Origin: RGIG8748 sp045539515
GTDB taxonomy: Bacteria > Bacillota > Clostridia > UMGS1810
Length of the DNA: 64,000 nt
Reading direction: 5' to 3'
Assembly: GCA_045539515.1 (NCBI GenBank)
Contig: JAZQFN010000083.1
Coordinates: forward strand, 1 to 64,000
In this document: positions 29,626-39,000 of the stretch, piece by piece
How positions within the stretch are numbered: the stretch's first letter is position 1
Layout of the letters: each line of letters begins with the position of its first letter
Program-made: the position numbers and the translations under genes
The notes under the pieces: model-generated
The model's database searches: none
Seen by the model: only the letters and a program-made list of their open reading frames with translations
Told to the model about the DNA's origin: nothing

Positions 29626-30522
29626 ATGTCAAATACTTCGGCAATAAATAATTCTGCAAACAAAGAAACGCGCACAATGAAAAGCAAATTGCTTATTTAC
29701 TTTTTAAGAACTCTTGGTGCAGCTCTTGCGGCGTTTGCCATAAGTGTGTTTTTTACTCCCAATAAAATCGTAAACGGCGGTGTTTCCGGTGTAGCAACCA
29801 TGATTTACTACGCTACAGAGGGTAAAGTATCTACCGGTGCCGGCTTTGCAATTATCAATTTTTCTCTTTTGCTTATCGGTCTTAAGATACTGGGTAAAGA
29901 CTTTGTGCTGCGTACGGTATATGTTTCGGGTATTCTTTCGGTATTTGTGGAGTTGTTTGCATACATACCGACAGTTAAGGTAGACCCCATATTGGCTGCA
30001 CTTTTTGGAGCGGTTATCTACGGCATTGGCCTGGGTATTGCTTTTGCTACCGGTGCTTCCAGCGGCGGAACCGATATACTTGGCAGGATTTTTCAGTGGA
30101 AATTCCCCAATATGCCAATAGGAAAGCTGCTTCTCATTGTAGACGGACTCATTATTGCGGCTTCTCTTGTTTTGTTCAAAGAATTCAATCTTACCCTTTA
30201 CGGTGTAGTTGCTCTTGCAGTTTCCACCACTGCAATAGATTGGATTATAGCCAAGCTTAATTTCTCGCGTATTGCTTTTGTCATTACCGACAGAGGTGAT
30301 GAAATAGCCGAGAAGCTTGTAACCACATCTCCCAGAGGAGTTACTCTTATAGATGTAGAGGGCGCTTATTCCCATGGCGAAAAGAAAATGCTTTTCTGCG
30401 CTCTTAAAGACAGCGAAGTTGAAGCTTTTCAGCGAAAGATTCTGGAGATTGATGAAACGGCATTTGTTGTGTTCTCGGAATCCCAGAAGATTGTAGGTAA
30501 CGGATTCTATCTTTACAAATAA
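29626..30522 (+). CDS. YitT family membrane protein
   Basis: 298 aa from ATG 29626; the earlier GTG at 29614 overlaps the ribosome binding site GAGGTG. Five to six membrane segments carry the YitT motifs (FFTPNKIVNGGVSGVATMIYY, GASSGGTDILGRI), and the C-terminal DUF2179 domain (about 215-298) contains ITDRGDEIAEKLV, RGVTLIDVEGAYSHGEKKMLFCAL and FVVFSESQKIVGNGF. The family is widespread in Firmicutes; its transport role is not settled. It faces the next gene across a shared terminator. Confidence 0.9.
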   Translation: MSNTSAINNSANKETRTMKSKLLIYFLRTLGAALAAFAISVFFTPNKIVNGGVSGVATMIYYATEGKVSTGAGFAIINFSLLLIGLKILGKDFVLRTVYVSGILSVFVELFAYIPTVKVDPILAALFGAVIYGIGLGIAFATGASSGGTDILGRIFQWKFPNMPIGKLLLIVDGLIIAASLVLFKEFNLTLYGVVALAVSTTAIDWIIAKLNFSRIAFVITDRGDEIAEKLVTTSPRGVTLIDVEGAYSHGEKKMLFCALKDSEVEAFQRKILEIDETAFVVFSESQKIVGNGFYLYK

Positions 30523-30527
30523 AAAAC

Positions 30528-30561
30528 GGGCTGTAAAAATTCGTTTGAATTTTTACAGCCC
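30528..30561. terminator. Bidirectional terminator between convergent genes
   Basis: GGGCTGTAAAAATTC and GAATTTTTACAGCCC form a perfect 15-bp stem with loop GTTT. A-run before and T-run after let it end transcription in both directions (yitT-like gene from the left, YesN-like regulator from the right). Confidence 0.85.
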
Positions 30562-30567
30562 TTATTT

Positions 30568-32115
30568 TTACATATCTTTCTTTCTCACATGGCTTTTTTT
30601 GTACTCTACAGGGGTGCAACCGACACTTTTTTTAAATGCAACAAAGAAATAGTTGTAATTTTTAAAGCCTACTTCTGAATATAAATATTTTATATTAACA
30701 TCGTTTTCCAGAAGCTCTTTAGCTTTATCTATGCGGAATCTGCTTAAATAACTTGAAAGTTTTTCACCGGTTTCATCTTTAAATATTTTGCTTAAATGCT
30801 GCTCTGTAATACCCATTGTTTCCGCTATTGCCTTAAGGCTTATATCCTCCTTGTAGTTGTCTGCAATAAAGGTACGTACAAACCTTGCATAGGTGGAGTG
30901 ACGGCTGGGTCTGGTGTGCTCCATATGTATGCGTATAATGTTGTGGAAAAGATTCTTGCTCCATTCCAGTATAAGTGCCGGGTCGGCATCGTCTTCGAAT
31001 GATGCTGTCTGGAATATACTCTCGTCTGCACCGGAGAGGTCAATGTTAAGCTCGGAGCAGAGTCTGTTAGCAATACTCATAAGCTCACCGGCAAGGAGTT
31101 GTACCGAAAGCCCTATGTGAATTCTTTCGGCAAATATAGCATCAAGACATCTGTCTATGCTGTCGTAGTCAAGAGTTTGTATGGCGGACAGAAGTTTCTT
31201 TTCCTCATCAAGAGAAATAGAGGAGAGCTTGGGAATGTCAAAGCGCGCCTTTCTTTCTGCAATGGGGGTATCCTCGAGCATTTCCAATGCGTCGGAATGA
31301 CACTTTGTCAGGCTTACATCCTCCGATGAGAGAGAACTTATTCCCCAGGAAAGGCTTAAGTTAAAAAACTTTTTTACAAGAAAGTTGATTCTGCGTACAT
31401 ATGTATTTATGGAATTCATTATTGCTGTTTCCGGCATGGACGGGTCAAAATCCATACATATAATTATGTTTCCTGAATTGTCCGGAAATATTACCGGTAA
31501 CGGGTCACGTATTACCTGAACAGCAGTAGTTATAATATTCTGAATCAGAATGTTAAGATCATCCGGCGAGTGTATTTGCTTGAGAAGTTGATAGTTAAAA
31601 ACCCTCACTGCTATAATAAGCATGTTTTTAAGACCCGGATCTTCGCTTTGGCGTGTAAGCACGTTGATGATCTGCTTTCTTTTTGCCACATATTCATCTG
31701 CGTTTTCAAAAATACTCAGAGTGTGCAGTGCATGAATCCTGTTTTCGCTTTCTTTGAAACGTTTGAGGATATCTTTAAGCATAGCGGGGTTAAGACGGTT
31801 GCGAACAACATAGTCAAAAACCTCCAGTTCGTAGGAACTCTTCACATAAGAGAAGTCAGTATGGTCACTTACCACAATAATCCTCACATAAGGACAGTGA
31901 GTGCGTACATATCGTATGAGATCAATGCCCTCTGCATCGGGGAATGACAAGTCTGTAAACAAAAGGTCAACTTCCTCATTGGAAATAAAGGACATCGCCT
32001 CTGATGCGGTTTTTGCAATGCATACCACGTTGAAACCCTCTTGGTTCCAGTCGAGGCTGTATTTGGATTTTCCCGTAGTATAGTATGCAGAATCTGCAAT
32101 GACAACCTGATACAT
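30568..32115 (-). CDS. YesN-type response regulator with AraC DNA-binding domain and atypical receiver
   Basis: 515 aa. An N-terminal receiver-like domain (1-120) has the phospho-acceptor candidate Asp in LLFTDLSFPDAEG (about residue 55). The N-terminal acidic pair is reduced to one Asp (VVIADSAYY) and the usual Lys is replaced (YVVRN), so the receiver is degenerate. A long middle region (about 130-390) precedes the C-terminal double helix-turn-helix (about 405-508: SLKAIAETMGITEQHLSKIF and YSEVGFKNYNYFFVAFKKSVGCTPVEYKK). Such regulators usually pair with a YesM-type sensor kinase that controls sugar ABC transporters; none is in the window. It is divergent from two sugar-type permease genes, and the repeats at 32196 and 32448 are its likely targets. 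Confidence 0.9.
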   Translation of the reverse strand: MYQVVIADSAYYTTGKSKYSLDWNQEGFNVVCIAKTASEAMSFISNEEVDLLFTDLSFPDAEGIDLIRYVRTHCPYVRIIVVSDHTDFSYVKSSYELEVFDYVVRNRLNPAMLKDILKRFKESENRIHALHTLSIFENADEYVAKRKQIINVLTRQSEDPGLKNMLIIAVRVFNYQLLKQIHSPDDLNILIQNIITTAVQVIRDPLPVIFPDNSGNIIICMDFDPSMPETAIMNSINTYVRRINFLVKKFFNLSLSWGISSLSSEDVSLTKCHSDALEMLEDTPIAERKARFDIPKLSSISLDEEKKLLSAIQTLDYDSIDRCLDAIFAERIHIGLSVQLLAGELMSIANRLCSELNIDLSGADESIFQTASFEDDADPALILEWSKNLFHNIIRIHMEHTRPSRHSTYARFVRTFIADNYKEDISLKAIAETMGITEQHLSKIFKDETGEKLSSYLSRFRIDKAKELLENDVNIKYLYSEVGFKNYNYFFVAFKKSVGCTPVEYKKSHVRKKDM

Positions 32116-32195
32116 TGTAACTGTCCTTTCAGATAATAATTAGTATGAAATCATTCTAACACATCTTCGAAGTAAATACAATAGTTTTGACGAAA

Positions 32196-32263
32196 AAAAT
32201 ATTAAAAAATTGAAGTATTCTCTTAAAAAATCAAAACATTATAGTGTGAAACTGTGATATAAT
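32196..32263 (+). promoter_or_regulatory. Regulator-site/promoter unit, copy 1
   Basis: A 45-bp AT-rich block (32196-32240) is followed 17 bases later by an extended -10, TGaTATAAT (TATAAT 32258-32263). Inside the block TTAAAAAAT occurs twice, 21 bases apart, the spacing of two helical turns expected for AraC-family half-sites. The block recurs almost exactly at 32448. Confidence 0.65.
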
Positions 32264-32447
32264 GATTTTTGCACGTTTGAATTTGGTGTCATTTTGTGCA
32301 TTTTTAAGGCAAAATTTGTTTTGAAATTGTTAATATTTTATTTTTTTGTTGCAAAACCAACTAAAAACGAAGTGAATTTTTGGGGATTTTGATATCCGGA
32401 TAATAAAATGCTCTAAAATCGGTACATAATTTTTTGTAAAAATTCAC

Positions 32448-32515
32448 AAAATATTAAAAAATTGAAGTATTCTCTTAAAAAAACAAAACATTTTACTTAA
32501 AAAGTGTGCTATAAT
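32448..32515 (+). promoter_or_regulatory. Regulator-site/promoter unit, copy 2
   Basis: The same 45-bp block (32448-32492, one mismatch to copy 1), again with 17 bases to an extended -10, TGcTATAAT (32510-32515). It is the proximal promoter for the permease genes. The two copies lie 252 bases apart. Confidence 0.7.
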
Positions 32516-32686
32516 GTTTAAAACTGAATAATTATCGCGTGAGCGAGGATGGTTATATCCACCAAAAAGGATATTTTTAATGCAGGAACGTAAAGAGGAA
32601 ACGTTTTTTGCAGTGGGGTGGGCGGTTGTCTTCCCTGGGGCAGTAATCCCCAAAGTTTATAGTAGTAAAACGGAAGGATGAGAAAT
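32516..32686 (+). other. Leader region before the permease operon
   Basis: About 170 bases of presumed 5' UTR. It contains a short terminator-like hairpin, ATATCC/GGATAT followed by T-run (32554-32576), and a GGGGcagtaatCCCC hairpin near 32637-32651. I recognise no named riboswitch. The G-rich stretch GTGGGGTGGGCGG is unusual for this AT-rich spacer. Confidence 0.35.
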
Positions 32687-33646
32687 TTGACGAATCAAAT
32701 CAGCACAACACTCAAAAAGAAAAGTGCCTGGCAGGATTTCCTTGTTGAAGTAAGGAAGAACTGGGTGCTTATGCTCATGGTATTGCCCATGATGCTCTAC
32801 ACATTTATTTTTTCGTACATACCTATGGGCGGTATTATTATCGCATTCAAGAAGTACACCTATGCGGGCGTTTTTGCCAGTGAATGGATAGGCTTCGAAA
32901 ACTTCGAACTCTTCGTTGAATCCGGTAAGATGCTTTCTCTTACCAGAAACACCTTGGCTTACAACATCGTGTTTATTATTGTAGGTGTTGTTACCAGAAT
33001 AGCCTTTGCTATTATGATTACAGAAATGTGGACAAAGTACTATAAGAGAACACTTCAGTCCATAATGATGCTTCCCCACTTCCTCTCATGGGTTGTTATC
33101 GGTGGTCTTGCATACAACATGCTCAACTACGAGTATGGTACAATCAACAATATCCTTGACACAATGTTTAATATGGAACGTATTAACGTTTATACAAATA
33201 CTTCTATCTGGCCCGGTATCTTTACATTCCTCAGCGTATGGCATGGTACAGGTTACGGTATGGTATTCTACCTGTCGGCTATTATCGGTATTAACCCCGA
33301 GCTCTATGAAGCAGCTTACCTTGACGGTGCAGGTCTTATGCAGAGAATCTTCAAGATTACAATTCCTCTCATCATGCCCACAACCATCATTATGCTTCTC
33401 TTAAGCCTTGGTGGTATCTTAAAGGGTAATATGGATATGTTCTATCAGGTTATCAGAGATAACTCTTTCCTCTACGATGCAACAGACGTTATCGACACAT
33501 ACGTGTTCCGTTCGCTTACCACAGCAGGTTCCGACCTTGGTGTTACAGCTGCAACCGGCTTGTATCAGCAGGTTATCGGATGTGTATTGGTACTTACAGT
33601 TAACGGTATCGTAAGACACGTTGATGAAGAAAGCGCATTGTTCTAA
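32687..33646 (+). CDS. ABC transporter permease, LplB type
   Basis: 319 aa from the TTG at 32687; an ATG at 32678 directly touches the ribosome binding site GGAAGG (no spacing), so TTG with 9-base spacing is preferred, with the ATG as alternative. Six membrane segments and the EAA loop (YEAAYLDGAGLMQRIFKITIP) mark it as an inner-membrane subunit of a carbohydrate uptake (CUT1) importer. Members of the LplB branch work with a YtcP-type partner (next gene), an extracellular lipoprotein and a shared ATPase such as MsmK. No binding protein or ATPase gene is present here. Confidence 0.9.
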   Translation: MTNQISTTLKKKSAWQDFLVEVRKNWVLMLMVLPMMLYTFIFSYIPMGGIIIAFKKYTYAGVFASEWIGFENFELFVESGKMLSLTRNTLAYNIVFIIVGVVTRIAFAIMITEMWTKYYKRTLQSIMMLPHFLSWVVIGGLAYNMLNYEYGTINNILDTMFNMERINVYTNTSIWPGIFTFLSVWHGTGYGMVFYLSAIIGINPELYEAAYLDGAGLMQRIFKITIPLIMPTTIIMLLLSLGGILKGNMDMFYQVIRDNSFLYDATDVIDTYVFRSLTTAGSDLGVTAATGLYQQVIGCVLVLTVNGIVRHVDEESALF

Positions 33647-33674
33647 AATAATACAGAAAGGAAAGTGAATCTCA

Positions 33675-34565
33675 ATGAGTAATAAAATTAAAAAAACACC
33701 GGAAGAAATTATCTTTAACATTGTTGCACTCATTCTTTGTACAGTATTTGCTATAATGTGTATTCTTCCGATTCTCTATACAGTATCCGGTTCCTTCACA
33801 AGCAACATTGCAATATCCGACGGTCTTCAGCTCATTCCTAAGGAATTTTCTCTTGAAGGCTACAAGATGATTTTCGTTGCTCCCGAAAGAATGCTTAAGG
33901 CATACGGCGTAACAATTGTTCTTGTTATTCTCGGTACAATTCTCGGTATCTTGATGACAAGTGTTACATCTTATGTTCTTTACAGAAAAGACTTTAAGTA
34001 CAGAAGTTTTGTATCCTTCTTCTTCTTCTTTACCACCCTTTTCTCGGGCGGTCAGGTTCCTGGATACGTTCTTACCTGTGCCCTCGGCCTCAGAGATACA
34101 TTCTGGATTCTCCTTCTCTCCGGCTTCTTCAGTGTAATGAATATGATTATTATGAGAACTTACTTTACAGGTAATGTACCTCTCTCTCTTGTAGAATCTG
34201 CAAAGATTGACGGTGCAAACGACCTCAGAATTTACTGGAGTATTGTTCTTCCTGCAGCTACACCTATCCTTGCTACAGTTGGTCTTCTTACCGCTCTCGG
34301 TTACTGGAACAACTGGTCTACAGCAAGAATTTATATCAGTAACCCCGACTTGTATCCTCTCCAGTACTACTTATACAAGGTGTTCGATACAGCTCAGTTA
34401 CAGAGACAGCTCGCTGAAATCGGCCAGGCTGACCTTGCAACACTTCCTACAGAAACTTATAAGATGGCTATGACAGTATTTACTATGGGTCCTGTTGTAC
34501 TTTTCTACCCCTTCGTACAGAAGTACTTTGTATCCGGTGTTACCATCGGTGCTGTAAAAGGCTGA
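33675..34565 (+). CDS. ABC transporter permease, YtcP/AraQ type
   Basis: 296 aa. Six membrane segments (first at about 20-42); EAA loop VESAKIDGANDLRIYWSIVLP. It is the second permease of the CUT1 importer and lies 28 bases after the first. The operon ends at the terminator at 34592 without a substrate-binding protein gene, which is unusual for this family. A link to oligosaccharides released by the surface lyases is plausible from the surroundings, but inferred. Confidence 0.9.
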   Translation: MSNKIKKTPEEIIFNIVALILCTVFAIMCILPILYTVSGSFTSNIAISDGLQLIPKEFSLEGYKMIFVAPERMLKAYGVTIVLVILGTILGILMTSVTSYVLYRKDFKYRSFVSFFFFFTTLFSGGQVPGYVLTCALGLRDTFWILLLSGFFSVMNMIIMRTYFTGNVPLSLVESAKIDGANDLRIYWSIVLPAATPILATVGLLTALGYWNNWSTARIYISNPDLYPLQYYLYKVFDTAQLQRQLAEIGQADLATLPTETYKMAMTVFTMGPVVLFYPFVQKYFVSGVTIGAVKG

Positions 34566-34591
34566 TACGGTTTTTCAAATTTTACAATTTA

Positions 34592-34620
34592 CCCCTCTCC
34601 TTATCGGGAGAGGGGCTTTT
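34592..34620 (+). terminator. Terminator after the permease operon
   Basis: CCCCTCTCC (34592-34600), loop, GGAGAGGGG (34607-34615), then CTTTTG. Confidence 0.85.
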
Positions 34621-34710
34621 GTTTGAGTTTTTTTAAAAGGTATATCACAATATAGGCGGAGAACGCTTCCGACTTAAAATACAAACAACAGAATATGAAA
34701 AAGAATATAA

Positions 34711-34826
34711 AAGGGACTGCGCAAATAAACAATTTTAATGTATAAAAATGTTGTCCGGCGGATGTGAGCATCCGTCTTAAAAACAAATTTATTATACATA
34801 ATTCTTGCTTATTGGCACAGTCCTTT
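34711..34826. mobile_element. MITE-like element with about 35-bp imperfect terminal inverted repeats
   Basis: The left end reads AAGGGACTGCGCAAATAAAC, then AATTTTAATGTATAA. The right end, read backwards, gives AAAGGACTGTGCCAATAAGC, then AAGAATTATGTATAATAA. The two ends therefore form imperfect terminal inverted repeats around a small inner hairpin (CGGATGtgagCATCCG). Total about 116 bp, no coding capacity. Target-site duplication is not clear. A structured RNA is the alternative. Confidence 0.55.
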
Positions 34827-34880
34827 GCTGTTTGTATGCTATTTTAAAATACAAGTGAAAAAATGTACTTCGCATAGAGA

Positions 34881-35678
34881 TCATTTTTTGCCCGGGGCGT
34901 CCGTCATATGCTTGTAATCCATTGGCGAAACTCCGTATTTCTTTTTGAATTCACGGCTAAAGTAGCTTGTGTTATCAAAACCGGAAAGGTAGCAGGCGTC
35001 GGTTATGGTGTGCACTCCGCTGCTTATAAGCTCTGCAGCGTAGGCTGTTTTGAGTCTGTTGACATATTTTCTGGGAGATATGTTATATGCAGATTTGAAA
35101 AGTTTGCGGAAATAGTCTTCGCTTATAGAGCACATCTTTGCAAGTTCACCGATGTTAAACTGATCTTTGGTGTAGTTTGAATGTATGTAGTCTACCGCCG
35201 GAGCAATTAGTGCTTTTGTATCGGTGGTAATATATTTTTGATTGTATTCTATTTGCATGGTTGCAATTATGTCGTAAAGCAAAGACATAATTTGCATTTG
35301 ATATCCGAGGTTCTTCCTTTTTTGAAGCCTTGCTGCAGATGAAAAATTGCTTAAAAATTTGGGGGCATCCTTCGGTGAAAAGACAAATGCATCGAATTCC
35401 GGTGCCTTTTTGGTATAAAACTCTATCATATAGAACATACCTGTGGGCAGAGTTTTGCATACATAACTGGAACCTTGCGGTAAATAGAGTATATCGTTGT
35501 ATTTCATTTCCAGTTCTTTGCCATCACCGAGCTGATAGAGTTTTGATTCTTTGCCTACGCTGAAAACCAAAACATGGTTGCCACGGTTAAAGTTACTGAT
35601 TCTGCCTAATCCGCTATCTACATATCCACAGAAACCGGGGTTTGAAATGATAAAAAAATGTTTCATAAAATTGTCCAT
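34881..35678 (-). CDS. AraC family regulator (cupin + HTH)
   Basis: 265 aa, start behind AGAGGTGA. The N-terminal half (about 1-130) fits an AraC-type cupin ligand domain (GNHVLVFSVGKESKLYQLG, DILYLPQGSSYVCK). The C-terminal double HTH (about 165-262) contains FNIGELAKMCSISEDYFRKLFK and DACYLSGFDNTSYFSREFKKKYGVSPMDYK. Regulators of this shape often sense sugars. It points toward the permease operon and away from the 1700-aa surface protein at 36058, so either could be its target. Confidence 0.9.
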   Translation of the reverse strand: MDNFMKHFFIISNPGFCGYVDSGLGRISNFNRGNHVLVFSVGKESKLYQLGDGKELEMKYNDILYLPQGSSYVCKTLPTGMFYMIEFYTKKAPEFDAFVFSPKDAPKFLSNFSSAARLQKRKNLGYQMQIMSLLYDIIATMQIEYNQKYITTDTKALIAPAVDYIHSNYTKDQFNIGELAKMCSISEDYFRKLFKSAYNISPRKYVNRLKTAYAAELISSGVHTITDACYLSGFDNTSYFSREFKKKYGVSPMDYKHMTDAPGKK

Positions 35679-36057
35679 ATAATCACCTCTGTAGTTAGAC
35701 TAACATTTATTCGTGAAAAAGTCAAGTATTATTGAATTATTCCTTTACTTTTTTAAAAGAACATAATATAATTGTGTTAGCAGTGTAAGTGGTTCATTAG
35801 TAATTTTTGTAATTTTCGAATGTAAAAGTGCATTAAAATAAAGCAAAATTAATTGAAAATGCTTAAAAATTCAACAAATAGTCACTAAGAAACAGAAATG
35901 TAACAATTTATCAAAAAAGTCAAAAATTACATATTTTGTATAGACTTTTTGATAAAAGCCCATATATAGGTACAAAAAAGGAATATATTTTGTCACAAAA
36001 GTGATGTTAATATATACATTTTTATTTTCAAAAACATTTATTTAGGAGGCAGAAATC
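35679..36057. promoter_or_regulatory. AT-rich regulatory region upstream of the 1700-aa protein
   Basis: 379 bases without a gene. It holds an inverted repeat TTTATCAAAAAAGTC (35907-35921) / GACTTTTTGATAAAA (35943-35957). A candidate promoter for the plus strand is TTGTCA (35990-35995), 17 bases, TATACA (36013-36018). AGGAGG at 36044-36049 sets the next start. The inverted repeat is a plausible regulator site. Confidence 0.5.
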
Positions 36058-39000
36058 ATGAAGAAAAGAATCCTATCTTTCGTACTTCTGATGCTTATGG
36101 TTCTTACAAGCTTTGCATCGGCAGCCGATTTGGGATATGTAATGAGTGAGGGCGACATAAGCTTTACATCCGTTACATTTGCAAACGACGGCACCAATGT
36201 AAGTGCAAGCCTTAATGGCATTAAAGCACAGGGTACAGACAGCGTCACTCTTATGATGACTGTGTACAACAGCAAACATAAGATGGTGGATGCATCTTCC
36301 GACACCAAGAGTGTGGGCACCACGGAGGTTGAGCTTAAAGCTACAGCTCCTGTTCCCGCAGGTGACTTTACATTAGATGCTACACTCTTTAACACCGAAA
36401 ATGGCTTAAGCCCCATAGCGGCTCCGGCTTATTCGGATTATGACGGTGCTACAGACCTTCTTGACCTTAGGGTTTCGGGCGTTACAATTGACGGCTTTAA
36501 ACCCGGTGTGTACGAATACGGCTACATAACAGAGGGACTTACCGAATATCCCGAAATTACCGCAACCGTAAGAGAAGGCAGCACAAAGGTGACCGCTGCA
36601 TACGAAGATACTTTCCCCGGTGTTGCCACAATTACCGTAGCAAATGCCAAGGGCGCTACCTCCGTATACAAGATAGACTTTACTCCTTTAAGACATATAG
36701 TTGTGGGTGCTACTTCCGATGCGGACTTTGATGTTGATGCAGGTACAAATCTTAACCTTGTATCCGGCACAGCGGTAAGTGAAGGCGTTGGAGGCAAAAA
36801 ACTCTTTACAAATCTTACCGGTGCACCCAACGACAGTTTGGATTTTGGTTCCAGATGGACAACTGATTTCCATCCGCTGGGTTCGCACCACGCTATAAGA
36901 AGCGTAGACTCCATGCTTCAGGGTTGGGACTACTTCGTTTGTGCCAACGGTGGCATGAAGAAGGATGCCGGCAACTACTTTGAATTCGAAGTAATGCACA
37001 ATGCACGTATTGTGGTTGTAACCCGTGCAGCAGAGCCAAGCCTTGTGGCAAACGGATTTGAAGCACTTCCTTCCAAGCTCTATGCCAAGGCATCCTATGT
37101 TTCCGGTGCCGCTTCAGAAGATGCCCGTAAGGATTTAAATGCACTTGGAATTACTCCTACATATGCAGATATTGAGTTCTACAATGCAAATGCCAAGGAC
37201 CACACAGCACTTGTTAACTACTTTGCAGATAAGTATAATCTTGATACTGATGTTGCTTCCGAGGATATTCCTGTAAACAAACCTATTGGCGTAAGTGTGT
37301 TTGATTATCAGACAGCATACTCCAAGTTCTACGAAGCATATGAGGATGAACCCGCAAAGGTTATAATCCCTGCTCCCGAGGCAGAACAGGCCAGAGGTTA
37401 CATAGTAGCCGTAATTCCCGTTGGCGAAGACGGTGAGCTTCCCGGCAGCGGTAATCAGGGCGGTGGCGGAGAAACTCCCGGTACTCCGGATGTTCCCGAT
37501 GAACCCGATGAACCCGATACTCCGGATGTTCCCGATGAACCGGTACTTGCAGAAGGTAACCACATTATAGTGGGTGCCAGATACACAGACGAAATAGTTG
37601 CAGATACAGACGTAACAGACGGCTTTAAGTCCAAAGTTGCGGTTACAAGCGCAAAATCCTCCAGAACCGATGGCGTTGTGTACACCAACCTCCGCGGTAC
37701 TCCCGATGAAGCAGGTACCACCTACGGTGCAAGACTTTGTACAATGCCGGCTAATTCCACTTCCTATCACGAAGTATACTATGCGGATGAAAGCATAGCA
37801 GGCAATGACTACTTTGTATTCACAGCCGGCGGAAATGCTCACTCCGATAATCCTCTTCTTAAGTTTGACGTAGTGGCAGATGCCGAAGTTTACATCATAA
37901 CCACAAACAGCGGTCTTGCCTTCGACGGATTTACTCTCGAAGAAAATGCAAATGGCTGGATTAAGGGCAGATTCATTAACCGCAACATGGCAGATGCCAT
38001 GAATGCAATCGGTGTTAAGCCCACATACTCTGTTGTTAAGACCTATAAGCCTGCTGAAAAGGATGCCTTCTACAATACATACCTTAAAGCAGCCTACGAT
38101 AGTGCTGATGCTACAGCTAAAGCTAAGTTTGATGAGCAGTGGGCACTCTTTGGCGCAGTTGCCGCAATCGGCAATGATTCCACATACAAGGCAGCATACA
38201 AGGCTACCTTTACAGTGCCCGAAGGTGAAGATAAGGTTACAGTTACCGTTCCCGGAAACACCTCCGGCGGAAGCACAAGAAACATTCTTGTTGTGGTTAA
38301 ACCTATAGCCGAAGAAGGACCTGACCTTTCGCAGGATGCAGAAGTCCTCGGTGTAATTGCAAAGATTAATGCAATAGGCGAGGTTACATTAGACAGCGAA
38401 GCTGCTATTACAGAAGCAAGAGCAGCTTACGATGCACTCTCTGAAGAAAAGAAAGCATACGTTACAAACCTCGGAGCCCTTGAAGCTGCAGAAACAGAGC
38501 TTGAGGAATTAAAATCAGTTCCCGTACCCATGGAAGGCTTCCACCCCATAGTTGGTGCAAGATATGTAAGCGACTTTGTACAAGATACCGGCGTTGTAAA
38601 CGGCAAAATGTCTGCATCCAAGGTTACAACTGCAGGTAATACTGTATACAACGGCTATGTTTATACAAACTTCCGCGGAAGTGACGAAACCGTTACAAGC
38701 GGCGCAAGATGGACCACAGATTCCTGGACATCACCTCTTAAGGGTCAGCTCCACGAAGTATACTATGCAGACGAAAGCCTTGTTGGCTACGACTACTTTA
38801 CAGCAGTCGCAGGGGATAAGTCCTATGCGGCAAGCCCCATCCTTGAATTTGAACTTGCTGAGTCTGCAGAGGTTGTAATCCTTGGCATAAGAAGCGACAT
38901 TTTAATAGACGGATTTACAAGAGAAGAAAAATCATCCTCATGGGCAAAGGCGAGATATTTTAACTCTTATTATGCCAATGCTATAAGACTTCTCGGCGTG

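Noticed and set aside
34601..34786. Small minus-strand frame after the permease operon
   Set aside because: It runs across a terminator and half of an inverted-repeat element and has no coding features.
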